Under the pieces are notes generated by a model. That model saw only the letters and a list, made by a program, of their open reading frames with translations. It ran no database searches and was not told the origin of the DNA. From Gambelia wislizenii (lineage: Eukaryota; Chordata; Lepidosauria; Squamata; Crotaphytidae): a DNA stretch of 64,000 nucleotides. The position numbers were made by a program, and so were the translations under genes. Shown here in pieces: positions 9,640 to 20,265 of this stretch. Position 1 is the first letter of the stretch. Every line of letters starts with the position of its first letter. The stretch lies in NCBI GenBank assembly GCA_030847615.1, contig JAUMIR010000005.1, positions 209,916,645-209,980,644 of the forward strand. Reading direction: 5' to 3'.

Positions 9640-10248
9640 TTGTCTGTGCTTTCTCTTCCAGATTTGAGATACCGGGTACTGATTTGTGGCCACAGCTTTG
9701 TGTATTGGGTGGCACGTCATGCCAGGAGGAGCCATTTGGGTCCGCAGCTGGGACTCGGAGACACCGCCTCTTTCGAATGGCTTGGCAAACGGGGTTTGAG
9801 GTGGAATGGTCTAATCTCTTTGCTGTTTCAGGAGTGGCGTGGCCCTCCCCCGCATGTCCTGGTGATCCATCTCGGAGGCAACGATCTGGGCCTACTGAAA
9901 GGCCGAGCTTTGGCACTACAGGCTCTTGCTGACATGCGACATATTAAGGCGGCGTGGCCGCAGGTCGCTTTGATTTGGTCTGATATCATTCCACGACTCT
10001 CTTACCCAGGCGAAGGCCCACCTAAGTTGTTGGATATCGCCCGCAGGAAAGTAAACAAAGCTGTGCATAAAGCCATGGATGCTAGCCTTGGCCATTTCAT
10101 CCAGTACCCGGGCATTTCATATAAATGCCCGGAGCTGTATAGGGTTGACGGGGTCCACTTATCAGACCTGGGGATCCAGTTATTTCTTGAGGGTATGAAG
10201 GAAGGGGTGAGGGCCGTATTGGCCTCCTGTGTGGGGGATAGGGGCTAA
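9640..10248 (+). CDS. SGNH (GDSL-type) hydrolase encoded by the Ngaro element
   Basis: The frame is open from 9640 (non-ATG) to 10248, about 200 residues, the size of a single SGNH domain. The blocks are all there: block I CGHSFVYW with nucleophile Ser19, block III HLGGNDLG with oxyanion residues Gly80 and Asn81, and block V DGVHLS with Asp170 and His173. Related hydrolase frames are known from Ngaro elements, where their substrate is not established; esterase activity on lipid or acyl groups is the family's usual chemistry. TTTCTCTTCCAG directly before the conserved start (about 9649-9660) looks like a splice acceptor, so the protein may be joined to upstream sequence by splicing. No lesion is seen. 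Confidence 0.85.
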   Translation: MSVLSLPDLRYRVLICGHSFVYWVARHARRSHLGPQLGLGDTASFEWLGKRGLRWNGLISLLFQEWRGPPPHVLVIHLGGNDLGLLKGRALALQALADMRHIKAAWPQVALIWSDIIPRLSYPGEGPPKLLDIARRKVNKAVHKAMDASLGHFIQYPGISYKCPELYRVDGVHLSDLGIQLFLEGMKEGVRAVLASCVGDRG

Positions 10249-10272
10249 GTTGACACTTGCCCCTATCAGTGG

Positions 10273-10723
10273 CTGGGAGTGGGGAGATAATGATATGGCG
10301 TTCACCTATGGCAACCTCGAATTGAGTGGAAGGATAGCCCTCACTGAACTGCACCGGAATCCGAATGGATGGGGTGCAGCAAGGTAGGCTACCCTTAGGG
10401 CCGGCTTCGGGTTGCGATCCTTCGCAGAAGCCACTCGGCTTAAGGATTTCATCCTGGGGCAGGGCCCTCCAGCAGATGGCGCCCAAAGGGAACCCCGGAC
10501 GTTACCGGGATCCCCATTGGGGCTCAGGTGAGTCGCCCAGGGACACTGGGAGTTAGGTCACTTGTGACCAACTGCCCAGATGCCCCCGCAAGGGATCTCC
10601 CCCTTTCATACATTGGCATACCCCAAGAAAGCTACATAAATAGGAAAGATATCAATAAAGTGGCCCGTATTTCAACCCAATCTTCTGTGTCTGGTCTCGT
10701 TATTTCATGCTTCAATCATTAAC
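10273..10723 (+). repeat. Ngaro split repeat B1
   Basis: This 451-bp block recurs at 11083-11533. It runs from CTGGGAGTGGGGAGATAATG to CAATCATTAAC. It joins A2 directly, and B1-A2 makes the internal junction. It contains ACATAAATAGGAAAG and AATAAAGTGG, the latter a possible polyadenylation signal (AATAAA near 10653). Confidence 0.92.
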
Positions 10724-10917
10724 AGACACACACCCCCCCGGATCTTGAAGAATGGTAGATCCGGGGGAGGTGTTTTAATGATGGGCATGGAGATGAGCGC
10801 AGGGGTTGGCCAGGGCATGGATACACCCTGGTCAGGAGGAGTCAGGGGCAGGGCTGAGGCAGGGCCTATTTTACCCCTTGCCCCCCTGGCTTCCTCCTCT
10901 TTTCCACTGGATCGAAA
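10722..10917 (+). repeat. Ngaro split repeat A2
   Basis: Second copy of the left-end repeat, including the hairpin around GGATCTTGAAGAATGGTAGA. Its G-run is interrupted (GGGGGAGG), so the stem is one pair weaker than in A1. Confidence 0.92.
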
Positions 10918-11082
10918 CCCACCCACCCGCCTCTGCCACAGTATGAGATTTCTGGTCGCGTCATGGGCCGGGTAGGAATTTTTACCTACCCTTTTCCGGG
11001 GGGTGTTTTGCCTACCCCATACTGTCGCTTGGGACTTTGACAATTGGCTCAGGGTGTGGTTTCTTAAATAGGTGGTCACTTA
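10918..11082 (+). other. A2-B2 spacer of the Ngaro element
   Basis: This 165-bp stretch occurs only between A2 and B2. It has a short perfect hairpin at about 10970-10992 (GGGTAGG-AATTTTTA-CCTACCC). No coding sequence is seen. Confidence 0.7.
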
Positions 11083-11533
11083 CTGGGAGTGGGGAGATAA
11101 TGATATGGCGTTCACCTATGGCAACCTCGAATTGAGTGGAAGGATAGCCCTCACTGAACTGCACCGGAATCCGAATGGATGGGGTGCAGCAAGGTAGGCT
11201 ACCCTTAGGGCCGGCTTCGGGTTGCGATCCTTCGCAGAAGCCACTCGGCTTAAGGATGTCATCCTGGGGCAGGGCCCTCCAGCAGATGGCGCCCAAAGGC
11301 AACCCCAGACATTACCGGGATCCCCATTGGGGCTCAGGTGAGTCGCCCAGGGACTCTAGGGGTTAGGTCAGTTGTGACCAACTGCCTAGACGCCCCCGCA
11401 AGGGATCTCCCCCTTTCATACATTGGCATACCCCAAGAAAGCTACATAAATAGGAAAGATATCAATAAAGTGGCCCGTATTTCAACCCAATCTTCTGTGT
11501 CTGGTCTCGTTATTTCATGCGTCAATCATTAAC
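11083..11533 (+). repeat. Ngaro split repeat B2 (right end)
   Basis: It is nearly identical to B1 (451 bp each) and ends in CAATCATTAAC at the element's right boundary. The AATAAA near 11463 could serve to end transcripts. Confidence 0.92.
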
Positions 11534-13300
11534 TACTGTATGCTTTGGTGTACTTTAAAGCTTCTGTTAGGGAGCTTTTGGCCTGTGGTGCTTCATCTGT
11601 GTGGCTGGGGGCTATCTTCTCTCATAGGACACTAGATGGATCAGGGCAGCCAATTGCTTTTACGTCTTGAACATTGTCAAAGTCAGAATCAGCATACACA
11701 CCGAGAAAAGGAAGCATTAGGAAGCATATTGAGGGGAACCCAAGTTTCATCAATGTCTCTGTAGTTGTCGATTCACTCTCATTATGTATTATAAGCCCTT
11801 GATTAATATTCTGGGCCCCAAGGTGGGTGTACCCTCATTGGTGGCTGTTGAGCTACACCAACTCTTATTTTGGCTTCCTAGAGGTATGACTTATTAGTGG
11901 CCAAACCATCTACTTATGAAACAAATGCAGTTTTCTGCTTATGTTGGGGCCCTGTGAGTGAATAAACACTGTTGGGTGCATATATGTTTTACAAGTTACC
12001 CTTTTCAGCCAAAGCAACATCTGAAACAATCCATAAAGACACAGTATGTAGATGGATTAAAGAAGGCTGGCCAACTCAGGCAACAGTCCCCCAGTTCATA
12101 TCTTTTGGGGAATAGGAAGTGATAGCTAATAGTTGTAATGTGGTACTTGGTGTGGAGACTCAGATGCCTGAAGCTCTAAATGGTTGAGTCCTGGCCCAAT
12201 TACATGATAGACACGGGGGCATTTCTTAAAGTGAAGGCCAAGGCTCATAGCATAGTTTGGTGCCATGTATTAGACAAAGATGCCCCATTTTTGATACAGG
12301 GTTGTGGCCCTTATCAACTAAATTGATCATGCCCTATTCCAACTCTATTTCAGTTCTGGGCATCCACAAAGACTATATGTAGATTTGGGGTTGGGGGAAA
12401 GGGACAGAATAATAAATCATGGATATATGGGATGCTTATTAAAAAGTGGGTTGTGATTTCATGGTTGCCGAATGCTGATGCACACTCTATTATTTGGTTG
12501 CTGGAGAACTTTGTGGCCTCCTACAGGCTGCTTGAGAAGATATGGGCCTGTCCTTCCCCTGCCCCAACAGCTATCAATCCCCAGCAGGGGTTGCAAGAGA
12601 GGGGAGGGTGGAATTCAGATAAGGAAGAAACAGCTGGTCTAGGTTGCAGGAAGGAAGAAATGAGGGAGGGAGGGAGAAACAAACACATGAAATTCACCCT
12701 CCTTTAGAGCTTCAGTCCAGGCCAACTGTATCTTCATCATCTGAATTGCCTCCTCTCCCTTCCTACCAGTAAGCAACACCACCCCCTCCAGGAGCTTGAC
12801 AGCTGCTGGGGAGAGGCTTTGGGTAGGGTGTAAAGGGCTAGAGGAAAGCCCTCTGCACCTTGTCCAGAAAGAGACATACAAGCACATAAGTCACACCTAC
12901 ACACACCTATGTCACTAATGCAGTGCCACCCATTATCCAATAATCCCCCGCTTCTAATCTGAGATTCTGGATTTTTTTAAAGGATTTTGCAATCACCCAT
13001 ACAATGATTCCACCATATCCTCCTCCCTCAAACTAAATAGCAGGAAGAGTAGTTTGGTTAATTAATTGGACCCAGGATAAGTATAATCCCAGACCAGTTG
13101 GCATGCAACAGTTTATAGAAGGACTTCTTTTCAATTATCAAACTGTGCCTCATAGCACAACAAGGCTATACACCAACATAATTGCTTTCCAATAGGGAGC
13201 TATACAGCCCATTTTCCTGATTATACCCACAATTTATGATTCCACAGTTAAGGCACTGGAGGGGGGGGAAGGATCCCCCCAATGTATATCATCAAAAACT
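11534..13300. other. Unassigned sequence between Ngaro and DIRS elements
   Basis: I see no gene, RNA or recognisable repeat. Reading frames are short and broken. A stretch near 11980-12120 gives weakly protein-like words in one frame but with stops, and I could not tie it to a family. A G-run is at about 13260-13268. Confidence 0.5.
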
Positions 13301-13304
13301 CTGG

Positions 13305-13523
13305 CTTAGTCCACACTACACAAATAATCCAGTTTGAAACTAGATTACTTGCCTTGGCTCCTTCCTATTGAATCCTGGGATTTGTAGTTTCATGAGGTCT
13401 TTTGCCTTCTCTGCCAAAAAGTGCTGGTGCCTCACCAAACTACAAATCCCACAATTCCATAGGAAGGTATCATGGCAAATAATCCTGTTTCAAATTGGAT
13501 TATTTGTGTAGTGCAGATGTACC
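13305..13523. mobile_element. Palindromic MITE, about 215 bp
   Basis: The left end (CACTACACAAATAATCCA) and the right end (TGGATTATTTGTGTAGTG) are inverted copies with few changes, and the middle carries CTACAAATCCCA in both orientations. This is a foldback-like, non-autonomous DNA transposon. A related, more decayed copy is at 23484-23640. Confidence 0.75.
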
Positions 13524-13940
13524 CTCTTGTCTCTGGGACAGAAGGTCTTGCTGGAAAACTATGGCCCTTTTTCTTTAGGTCAATGGAGTCCATCTAGAGT
13601 ACTTGATAAATTTTTAAAATCACAATCAAACCTACATCTTTCTCCAAAAAATACATGTGTGGTTGGTTCATGTTTAATTATTAAAAACAAAAATGTTGAG
13701 AAGTATGGTATAGTACTGTGAGGAAGTAAACAGTTCAAATGTAGAAGGAGCCACCTGACTTCTAGAGCCAGCATGGGAAAACAAAACCTTTGTTGTGATG
13801 ATGGTGAAATAAAATGATACAAGTTGATCATTCTTTGAAGAGAACTTGTTATACAATTGAAATTACCTTTAAGTTGCTTTTCTGAGGTGTAGAGTTCCTG
13901 TATAACAGGCTATAACAAACAGAAAGGAATGTTGGTCTTA
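13524..13940. other. Unassigned AT-rich sequence
   Basis: Nothing identifiable is seen before the left inverted repeat of the DIRS element. Confidence 0.5.
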
Positions 13941-14052
13941 TCTTGGGTTTGGCTTCTCTATCACTCCAAGAAGGCAGGAAATGGTTAACTGAAGAAAGGA
14001 TTTCTGGCCAGCCCCAAAGGGGGGGAGGACCCAGCCCACCTCTTCAGTTCTT
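13941..14052. repeat. DIRS inverted terminal repeat, left copy
   Basis: It matches the reverse complement of 21241-21350: TCTTGGGTTTGGCT, CTCTATCACTCCA, GGTTAACTGAAGAAAGGATT and CCACCTCTTCAGTTC all recur in order. Confidence 0.9.
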
Positions 14053-14352
14053 GCAAACTTAGGTCCATGTGCTCCAGACCAGGTGAGAAAAAAATGCATG
14101 GAAACAAGACAGTGAAAAATCCAAAGCCCTAACAACTACAACCAGCAACAATTAACATTAACCTGAGAAAAAGAACTATGCCAGCATCCTGTGGGAGGGG
14201 AGGATGTTCTTTGCCCATCCACAGAAAATGAATGTATCACAGGTAAGACCAACATTGCTTTTTCTCATGGATGTGGCTTAGAATATCCTACTCTTGGGAT
14301 ATACCCAAGCTTCTCTATTCTGGGTGGGAGCACTAGCAAAAAAATCTGTGGC

Positions 14353-15424
14353 TCACAGGGCAACTATATGTTGTAGGATCTGTCTGCCAAAGGCAGCCTC
14401 AGCCGACTGAAATGTAGCCAGTCTGTAATGCCTTATAAAGGTGAAGGGTGACCTCCATGTGGCCACCCTACCAATCTCCTCCAATGTAGCACTTGTGGCC
14501 CAAGCTGCAGTGGTTGCGGCACTCCTAGTGGAGTGGGCTGTGACATGGCCAGGTAGCTGGAGGTCTAAAAGCCTATAGCAGAGCACAATGCAAGCCTTAA
14601 TCCACCTATTTAGGGTGGAAGAAGACACCTTCCTGCTCAAGTATCTCGGGTGGAAAGATACAAAGAAAGTCTCTGAGGCACAAATGTGTCTAGTTCTCTT
14701 AAGACAGATCCGGATGGTTCTCCTTACATCCAGCGTATGCCAAATCCTTTCCAGATCAGATGAGGGATTTGGACAGAAGGAGGGCAGGATGAGCTCCTGT
14801 GACCTATGGAAGACTGAGTTGACTTTAGGGATGAAGGTAGGATGTGGCCTCATGACTATAGAATCAGTTCTGGTGACACAGAGGTCTTCTCTTACAGGGA
14901 AGGCCGCCAGTTCCGAGACTGTGTGCTGATGGACACAAGGAATAACACCTTCCAGGAGAGGTGTTTGAGAGATGCCTCCCTCAAAGGTTTGAAAGGAGGA
15001 ACTGTCAGTGCCTTCAAAACCATGTGTAGATTCCAGGATGGGAAACGGTGTGATGCTGGTGGGGCCAAGCTGGCTAATCCCTTCAGGAATCTGTGGAGGT
15101 GGGGGTGCAAGGCTACTGCCTATGACTTTGCCAGTAGCAGTAGGGAAGTGATGGTGGCCACCTGCCTCTTTAGGGTGTTAGGACAGAGTCAGAGGTGTAG
15201 AGGTCCACACCCTCTTGTAAGAAGCCCAATAGGTGAGGAACATCCATTGTTGTGAAGTCAAAGCCCTTGTATCTGCACCACCTTTGGAAGACCCTGATGG
15301 TGTATTCATAAATGTGTTGTATGGAAGGCCTTTGGACAGCCAGGATAGTCTCAAATACCTTGGGTGAGTAGCCCCAAAACTTCAGTGAATCCCACTCAAT
15401 TTCCAGGCATGAAGCTGAAGCCAT
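14353..15424 (-). pseudogene. DIRS tyrosine recombinase
   Basis: The minus strand carries the N-terminal domain at 15170-15424 (RPSIQHIYEYTIRVFQRWC, then VPHLLGFLQEGVD) and the catalytic domain at 14353-14853. The catalytic part has HSTRSAATTAAW, the HxxR box, and ATWRSPFTFIRHY, whose Tyr is the nucleophile. The 300 bp between them are out of frame, so the gene is broken. The enzyme would insert the circular DNA copy. It lies next to the left inverted repeat, as in other DIRS elements. Confidence 0.85.
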
Positions 15425-16346
15425 GCAGGGTCTTGGCGATACATCTCACCTTGACCGAGAAGATCTGGGTGAATTGGCAGGGGAATGGTGACATGTGTCA
15501 TGCTGAGAAGCTTGGAGTAGCAGGCCCTACTTGGCCAGGCCGGAGCTACCAGGATCGTAGTAGCAACTTCTCTTAGGACTTTGGCAAGGAGACGTGCTAT
15601 CAGAGTGATTTGTGGAAATGCATACAGCAGACCCAGTGGCCATCTGGCTGTGAGCGCATCCATGCCCTCTGCGTCTTCTGTCCTGAACTTTGAGAAGAAG
15701 CTCTGGAGCTTGGTGTTCACAGGAGAGGTGAAGAAGTCCACTACTGGGCATCCCAGAGTCCTCAAGATCAGGTTGAATATCTCCAGGTGGAGGCTCCATT
15801 CTCCCGGGTCTATGGCTGTCAGGCTGAGCCAGACTACCACGGTTTTCAGCTTGCCCTGCAGATACTCAGCTTCCAGAGAGAGGAGATTCCTATCTGCCCA
15901 GGTGAGCAGATGGTGGGCCTCCGACATGTGGGTTTATGACCCCAACCCCCCTTTGCAACACCTTTGTTGAGGTGTTGTTGGTTCTTGTCAGCACCATGCA
16001 GCCCTGCACTGTTAGGAGGAAGGACTGAAGGGCCATCCTGACAGCTCTCAGCTTGAGCCAGTTGATGCTCTGGCAAGCCTTTTGCTGGGTCCAACATTCT
16101 TGGGCTAGCAATGGTCCACAGTGCACTCCCCATCCCCTCAGGCTGGCATCTGTGGAAATCTGTATCTGTTCTGGCTTCCATATGGGTCTCCCCCTTCTGA
16201 TCACTGGAGAGGTCCACCAACCAAGAGATCTGAGCACTCTGGAGGAAATCCAGATTCGGGGATGACACTAGGCCATAATGTCCTTCTGGAATGGGAGAAG
16301 AAGCCACTGCAGAGGCCTGGAATGGAAACGGGCCCATGGGATGCAC
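15382..16346 (-). pseudogene. DIRS RNase H and methyltransferase-like region
   Basis: The RNase H part (15846-16346, two frames) shows ISTDASLRGWGVHC, LRAVRMALQSF and VLTRTNNTSTKVL, which correspond to its first acid (STDAS), the E-helix (LKLRAV, where the usual acid position is altered) and the third-acid strand (TRTNNT, usually with Asp; here Asn). The next frame (15382-15927) has VVDFFTSPVNTKLQSFFSKF, RWPLGLLYAFPQ and LVAPAWPSRA, typical of the DIRS region after RNase H. Altered acids and a frame change show decay. Confidence 0.8.
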
Positions 16347-16425
16347 TCTGTCACTGCAATCATCAGGCCCTGGAGGTGCAGTAGTTTCATCAGGTCCATG
16401 TGCTCACATTTTCAAACCTCTCAGA

Positions 16426-16815
16426 TCACCTTGTGGCCTTGATTCTCTGGGGGTGGGACAGTGACACCATGCCCATGACCGTGTCCAGTTGACCTCCCAA
16501 ATGCTGGATTTGTGGAGCTGGAGACAGGGAGCTCTTCTTGTTGTTCATGAGGAAGCCGTGCCTCTCTAGGGAAGATCGGATGTGGCTGACATTGTGGATT
16601 CCCTGGTTCCTTGACCTTTGATGAACAAGCAGGTCATACAGGTAGGGATAGATGTGTAGGCCCTCTCTTCTCCAGCAGGCTACCAAGGCTACCATGATCT
16701 TGGTAAACACCCTGGGGGCCGATGAGAGGCTGAAAAGTATCGCCCTGTATTGAAAATGATTGAGGCCCTAGGAAAATCTTAGAAAGGCTTGGTGATCCTG
16801 ATGGATAAGGATGTG
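16426..16815 (-). pseudogene. DIRS reverse transcriptase, C-terminal half
   Basis: The minus frame reads HFQYRAILFSLSSAPRVFTKI and then HIYPYLYDLLVHQ, and ends around HLGGQLDTVMGMVSL. The catalytic box normally reads YLDD; here the first Asp is Tyr (YLYD), so the enzyme would be dead. Upstream RT motifs are missing, because a LINE fragment begins at about 16820. Confidence 0.85.
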
Positions 16816-16819
16816 AAGT

Positions 16820-17505
16820 TATGCATGCTTGGAAAAAGGGGAACTGCCGTCAGAACTCTTGAGATGCAGTCATCATCACCTTGTACAAGAAAAAAGGAGC
16901 AAAATCCGATTGCTCAAATTATCGAGGCATAACAGTGCTCTCTATTGCTGAAAAATCCTTGCAAGGATACTCCTGATCAGATTAGTTCCTGCTATTGCAG
17001 AAGAACGTCTCCCTGAAAGCCAATGTGGCTTCAGAGCCAATAGGAGTACTACAGATATGGTATTTGCCCTTAAACAACTGCAAGAGAAATGTAGCGAGCA
17101 GAACAAGGGACTCTATGTAACATTTGTCAACCTCACTGAAGCCTTTGACACTGTGAGTAGAAAAGGCCTGTGGCAGATCCTGGAAAGATCCTAGGATGCC
17201 CCCCGCAAATTCCTCAAAATGATTATCTTGCTACATGAGGGCCAGCGTGGTCAAGTCAGATATGGCGATGCTCTTTCAGAGCCCTTTCTAATAACTAATG
17301 GAGTGAAGCAAGGTTGTGTTCTTGCTCCAACATTATTTACAATCTTCTTCAGCATGATGCTCCAAAGGGCTATGGCAGAGCTTGAAGAAGATGACGGCAT
17401 CTATATACGTTACCGTATTGATGATAGCCTATTTAACTTAAGCCATCTGAGGGCTCGCACTAAGACCCTAAACTATCTAGTCCTAGTATCATTAAACTGT
17501 GGCTT
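16820..17505 (+). mobile_element. LINE fragment A (RT fingers and palm) inside the DIRS element
   Basis: On the plus strand it encodes the first half of a non-LTR reverse transcriptase: LPSELLRC-type start, SQCGFRANRSTTDMVFALKQL, LYVTFVNLTEAFDTVSRKGLW, then in the 17219-17620 frame VRYGDALSEPFLITNGVKQG. It is the same family as 58711-60130 (about 85-90% similar by eye) and stops just before the FADD box. The family has a C-terminal zinc finger; Vingi or another I/Jockey-group clade is my best guess. Confidence 0.75.
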
Positions 17506-17512
17506 TCATGCA

Positions 17513-18366
17513 TTATTCCTGGTCTGCTGCCTGGGCTCTCCCAATCATTGCCTGGAGGGTCTGGATTCTCTTGGCTTGAAGTTGCCAGAAGATGAACTGG
17601 GGAATATTCTGGAGGAATGAAAGGACCAGTCCTATCAAAAGAACTTCCTGTCTTCCTTCTTTTTGCTCAAGGCTAGGGTTTTCTTCTTGTCCTTGTCCTC
17701 TACCAAAACTGGTTGAAGGGAGTCCACAAATAGCTTGCCCCCCCCAGAAGGGGCTAGATGCCAAATTTTGTATGGACTTGGAGTCCACTGTCCAATGTTT
17801 TTGCCATAGGTGGTGCCTGGCCATCACTGTTGCTGCCTGGCTCCTGGCTGCAAACTGGACTGCATCCAGAGTACCATTGGCGATGAATGCTGTGGCCCTC
17901 TGCAACTTATTTAGGCCCTGTCTAATGTTCATTTCAGGCAACCCTCCCCGGAACCAGGGCCAGGGCATCCTTGGTCCACTGCATTGCCGCCCTGGCAACC
18001 ATAGAGGCCGAAGCAGCCATCCTAAGTGAGAGGGATAGAGCCTCATGGGCCTGCTTGAGGCCCACATCCACCCTCCTGTCATTTGGATTCTTTAATGAAT
18101 TCTCCCCATCTCTACCAAAAACAGTGGACGAGACAAGTACAGACATGGGAGCCTCCATGGGAAGGATCTGCAGCGTATCCAGGAAAGGTTGGTCAAAACC
18201 ATATAACTTCTTGGTGGAACTGTGATGGGACTTCTGGGCCCCTGGGGTGTTTCACTCCTTCCTCACTACCTGCAAGACGTTTGCAGGGAAGGGCTTTCCC
18301 AGTGAGGAGGAGGTAGCTCTAGGGCACAGGTCCTCTTTCATAGCTGGCCTGTCCTTATCTACTAAA
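17513..18366 (-). pseudogene. gag: DIRS gag, C-terminal part
   Basis: The minus frame 17513-18082 holds LNKLQRATAFIANGTLDAVQ, ARSQAATVMARHHLWQKHW and DSKSIQNLASSPFWGG, a pattern I recognise from DIRS gag. A longer upstream part continues toward 18366, where a hAT element interrupts it. It lies right after the LINE fragment, where the RT start should be. Confidence 0.7.
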
Positions 18367-18367
18367 G

Positions 18368-18774
18368 CAGTGATGGTAAACCTATGACACGCATGTCAGC
18401 ACTGACACGCGTAGCCATTTCTGTTGACACGTGGACATAGGCCTCCTCCCCCACCCGCAACCTCACGACCCTCCCTAAAGTGGCGATCGGGGCTTCAAAG
18501 CCCCAGTCACCACTTTCCTGCACCCCCACCCTCCCTAAAGTAGCAATCAGGGCTTCAAAAGCCCCCGTCGCCACTTTCCTCCACCCCCCACCCTCTCTGA
18601 AGTGGCGAGCGGGGCTTTGAAGCCCCGGTCCCACTATCCTCCCCCCTCCAACCTCCCCAAAGTGGGAATCCTGCACGCATACATGTTTTCCCCTCAAACT
18701 GACACACCACCTGAGTTATGCTCAGTTTTTTGGCGAAGTTTGACACACCAGGCTCAAAAGGTTGTCCATCACTG
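18368..18774. mobile_element. hAT-type non-autonomous element with 60-bp internal repeats
   Basis: Ends are inverted: CAGTGATGGTAAACCTATGA at the left, and GTTGTCCATCACTG at the right. Flanking octamers TACTAAAG and TACAGAGG agree at five of eight positions, a weak 8-bp duplication. The interior has about three and a half tandem units of roughly 60 bp (CCCTCCCTAAAGTGGCGAT form, starting near 18470, 18530, 18592 and 18649). Confidence 0.75.
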
Positions 18775-18782
18775 TACAGAGG

Positions 18783-19112
18783 GTAGAGGCAGGCCCAAGG
18801 TCCCACTACAAGGTGTTGGTTATCACCTTTAAAGCCCTAAATGGCTTGGGTCCAAGCTATCTCAGGGACCGCCTTCTCCCTTATAATCCTCCCCGCGCTC
18901 TCTGGTCCTGTGGGAGGAATTCGTTGCAGCCACAAAGTTCTAGGCTTGTGACCACCTCCTAGAAGGCTTTCTCGGCTGTCGCCCCCAAATTGTGGAACGG
19001 CCTGCCGGATGAGATCCGCCTATTGACATCGTTAGACAGCTTTAAAAAGGCTGTCAAGACAGAACTCTTCAGGCAGGCTTTTCCAGAATAGCTAATCCCG
19101 GCCTCAGGAACC
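18783..19112 (+). mobile_element. L2-type LINE ORF2 fragment
   Basis: It matches 57130-57425, the end of an L2 ORF2: GTGTTGGTTATCACCTTTAA, AAATGGCTTGGGTCCAA, CCCCCAAATTGTGGAA, ending AGGCAGGCTTTTCC. Its 3' tail appears after the next LINE piece, at about 20100-20265. Confidence 0.85.
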
Positions 19113-19159
19113 CCCTTTGGAAGTTGATTCTGGAGCTCCTAACTGTTGCTGCTCGCTAG

Positions 19160-20115
19160 GAAGGGTTTTTAATAACAGCTGCAGAGCTGTTTGGGCTAGA
19201 AGTCAACCTGAAGAAAACAGAAGTTCTTTACCAGCCTGCACCACAGGACGAACACCACCATCCCCACATTGCCGTCAGCAAATCTGTGCTCAAGTCCGTT
19301 CAGCAGTTCACCTACCTGGGAAGCATCATCTCCTCAGATGCCAAGATTCACAAAGAGATGGATCACAGATTAGCAAAGGCATATAGTGCATTTGGAAGAC
19401 TTCACAAAAGAGTCTGGAGTATAAACACCTGAGGCAAAGCACAAAAATCAGTGTGTATAGACCCATCGTACTGTCTATCCTCCTTTATGGATCTGAAACA
19501 TGGGTCACCTATCGCCACCACCTACGACTCCTCGAGCGCTTTCATCAGCGCTGTCTACGCACAATCCTAAATATACACTGGACTGACTATGTGACGAATG
19601 TTGCTGTCCTTGAGCAAGCAGGGAGCACCAGCATTGAGGCCATGATATTGAGAACACAGCTGCGCTGGGCAGGGCACGTTTCTAGGATGGAGGACCATCG
19701 CCTCCCAAAAATACTACTCTATGGTGAACTCGCCACGGGTCAGCGTAAGAGGGGCGCTCCAAAAAAGCGATACAAAGACTCCCTGAAACAACATCTCAGG
19801 CTTGGCCAAATTGATCACCAACAGTGGTCCGCCCTGGCCTCACATCGGGAGGCATGGAGACGCACTATCCACAATGCTGCAGCCTTATTTGAGAACTTAC
19901 GACGAACAAGTCTTGAAGAGAAACGACAACGCAGAAAGAATCACAACCCAAAAACATCACCCAAGGAGACCTTCTGCTGTGCTTTTTGCAACCGGACTTG
20001 TTTATCTCGGGTTGGCCTTTTTAGTCATCAGCGCGCTTGCAGAAAGCGCGGGATGAGTCCTTCCTGAATCTTTGTTTGTGAAGAAAAGCCAGAGATTATA
20101 TGTTGATTTTAATTT
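19160..20115 (+). mobile_element. LINE fragment B (end of ORF2, zinc finger)
   Basis: It starts just after the position where fragment A ends in the family. The frame 19453-20067 is open for 204 residues: ILLYGSETWVTYRHHLRLLER, LRWAGHVSRMEDHRLPKILL, KRGAPKKRYKDSLKQHL, and a C-terminal zinc finger CCAFCNRTCLSRVGLFSHQRAC. Relative to the copy at 58.7-60.1 kb, about 70-80 bp around the FADD box are absent between A and B. This is a pseudogene piece of RT thumb and tail. Confidence 0.8.
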
Positions 20116-20232
20116 GTATTGATTTAATAATGTTTTAGGGGGGGGGAGGGATTTTGAGTTGTTTTATATTATGCATTATTTTACTGTTGTAAGCCACCCC
20201 AATTGTTTGCAGAGGGGCGGGATATAAATAAA

Positions 20233-20265
<33 letters not shown>

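Larger units (their letters stand above)
5108..11533 (+). mobile_element. Ngaro-type tyrosine-recombinase retrotransposon, full length
   Basis: This 6.4-kb element has split direct repeats in the order A1 (5108-5302), genes, B1 (10273-10723), A2 (10722-10917), B2 (11083-11533). That layout, with B1 joined to A2, is typical of Ngaro/PAT-type elements and differs from LTRs or DIRS inverted repeats. The genes run in order: gag with zinc fingers, reverse transcriptase plus RNase H, tyrosine recombinase, SGNH hydrolase. The flanks, ACTAGGAAC on the left and TACTGTATG on the right, show no target-site duplication, as expected for recombinase integration. B1 and B2 are both 451 bp and nearly identical, which suggests a young insertion. 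Two frameshifts are visible. Confidence 0.93.

Noticed and set aside
11970..12150. Weakly protein-like stretch that might be a recombinase remnant
   Set aside because: Stops interrupt it and no catalytic word is visible; I could not separate it from chance.
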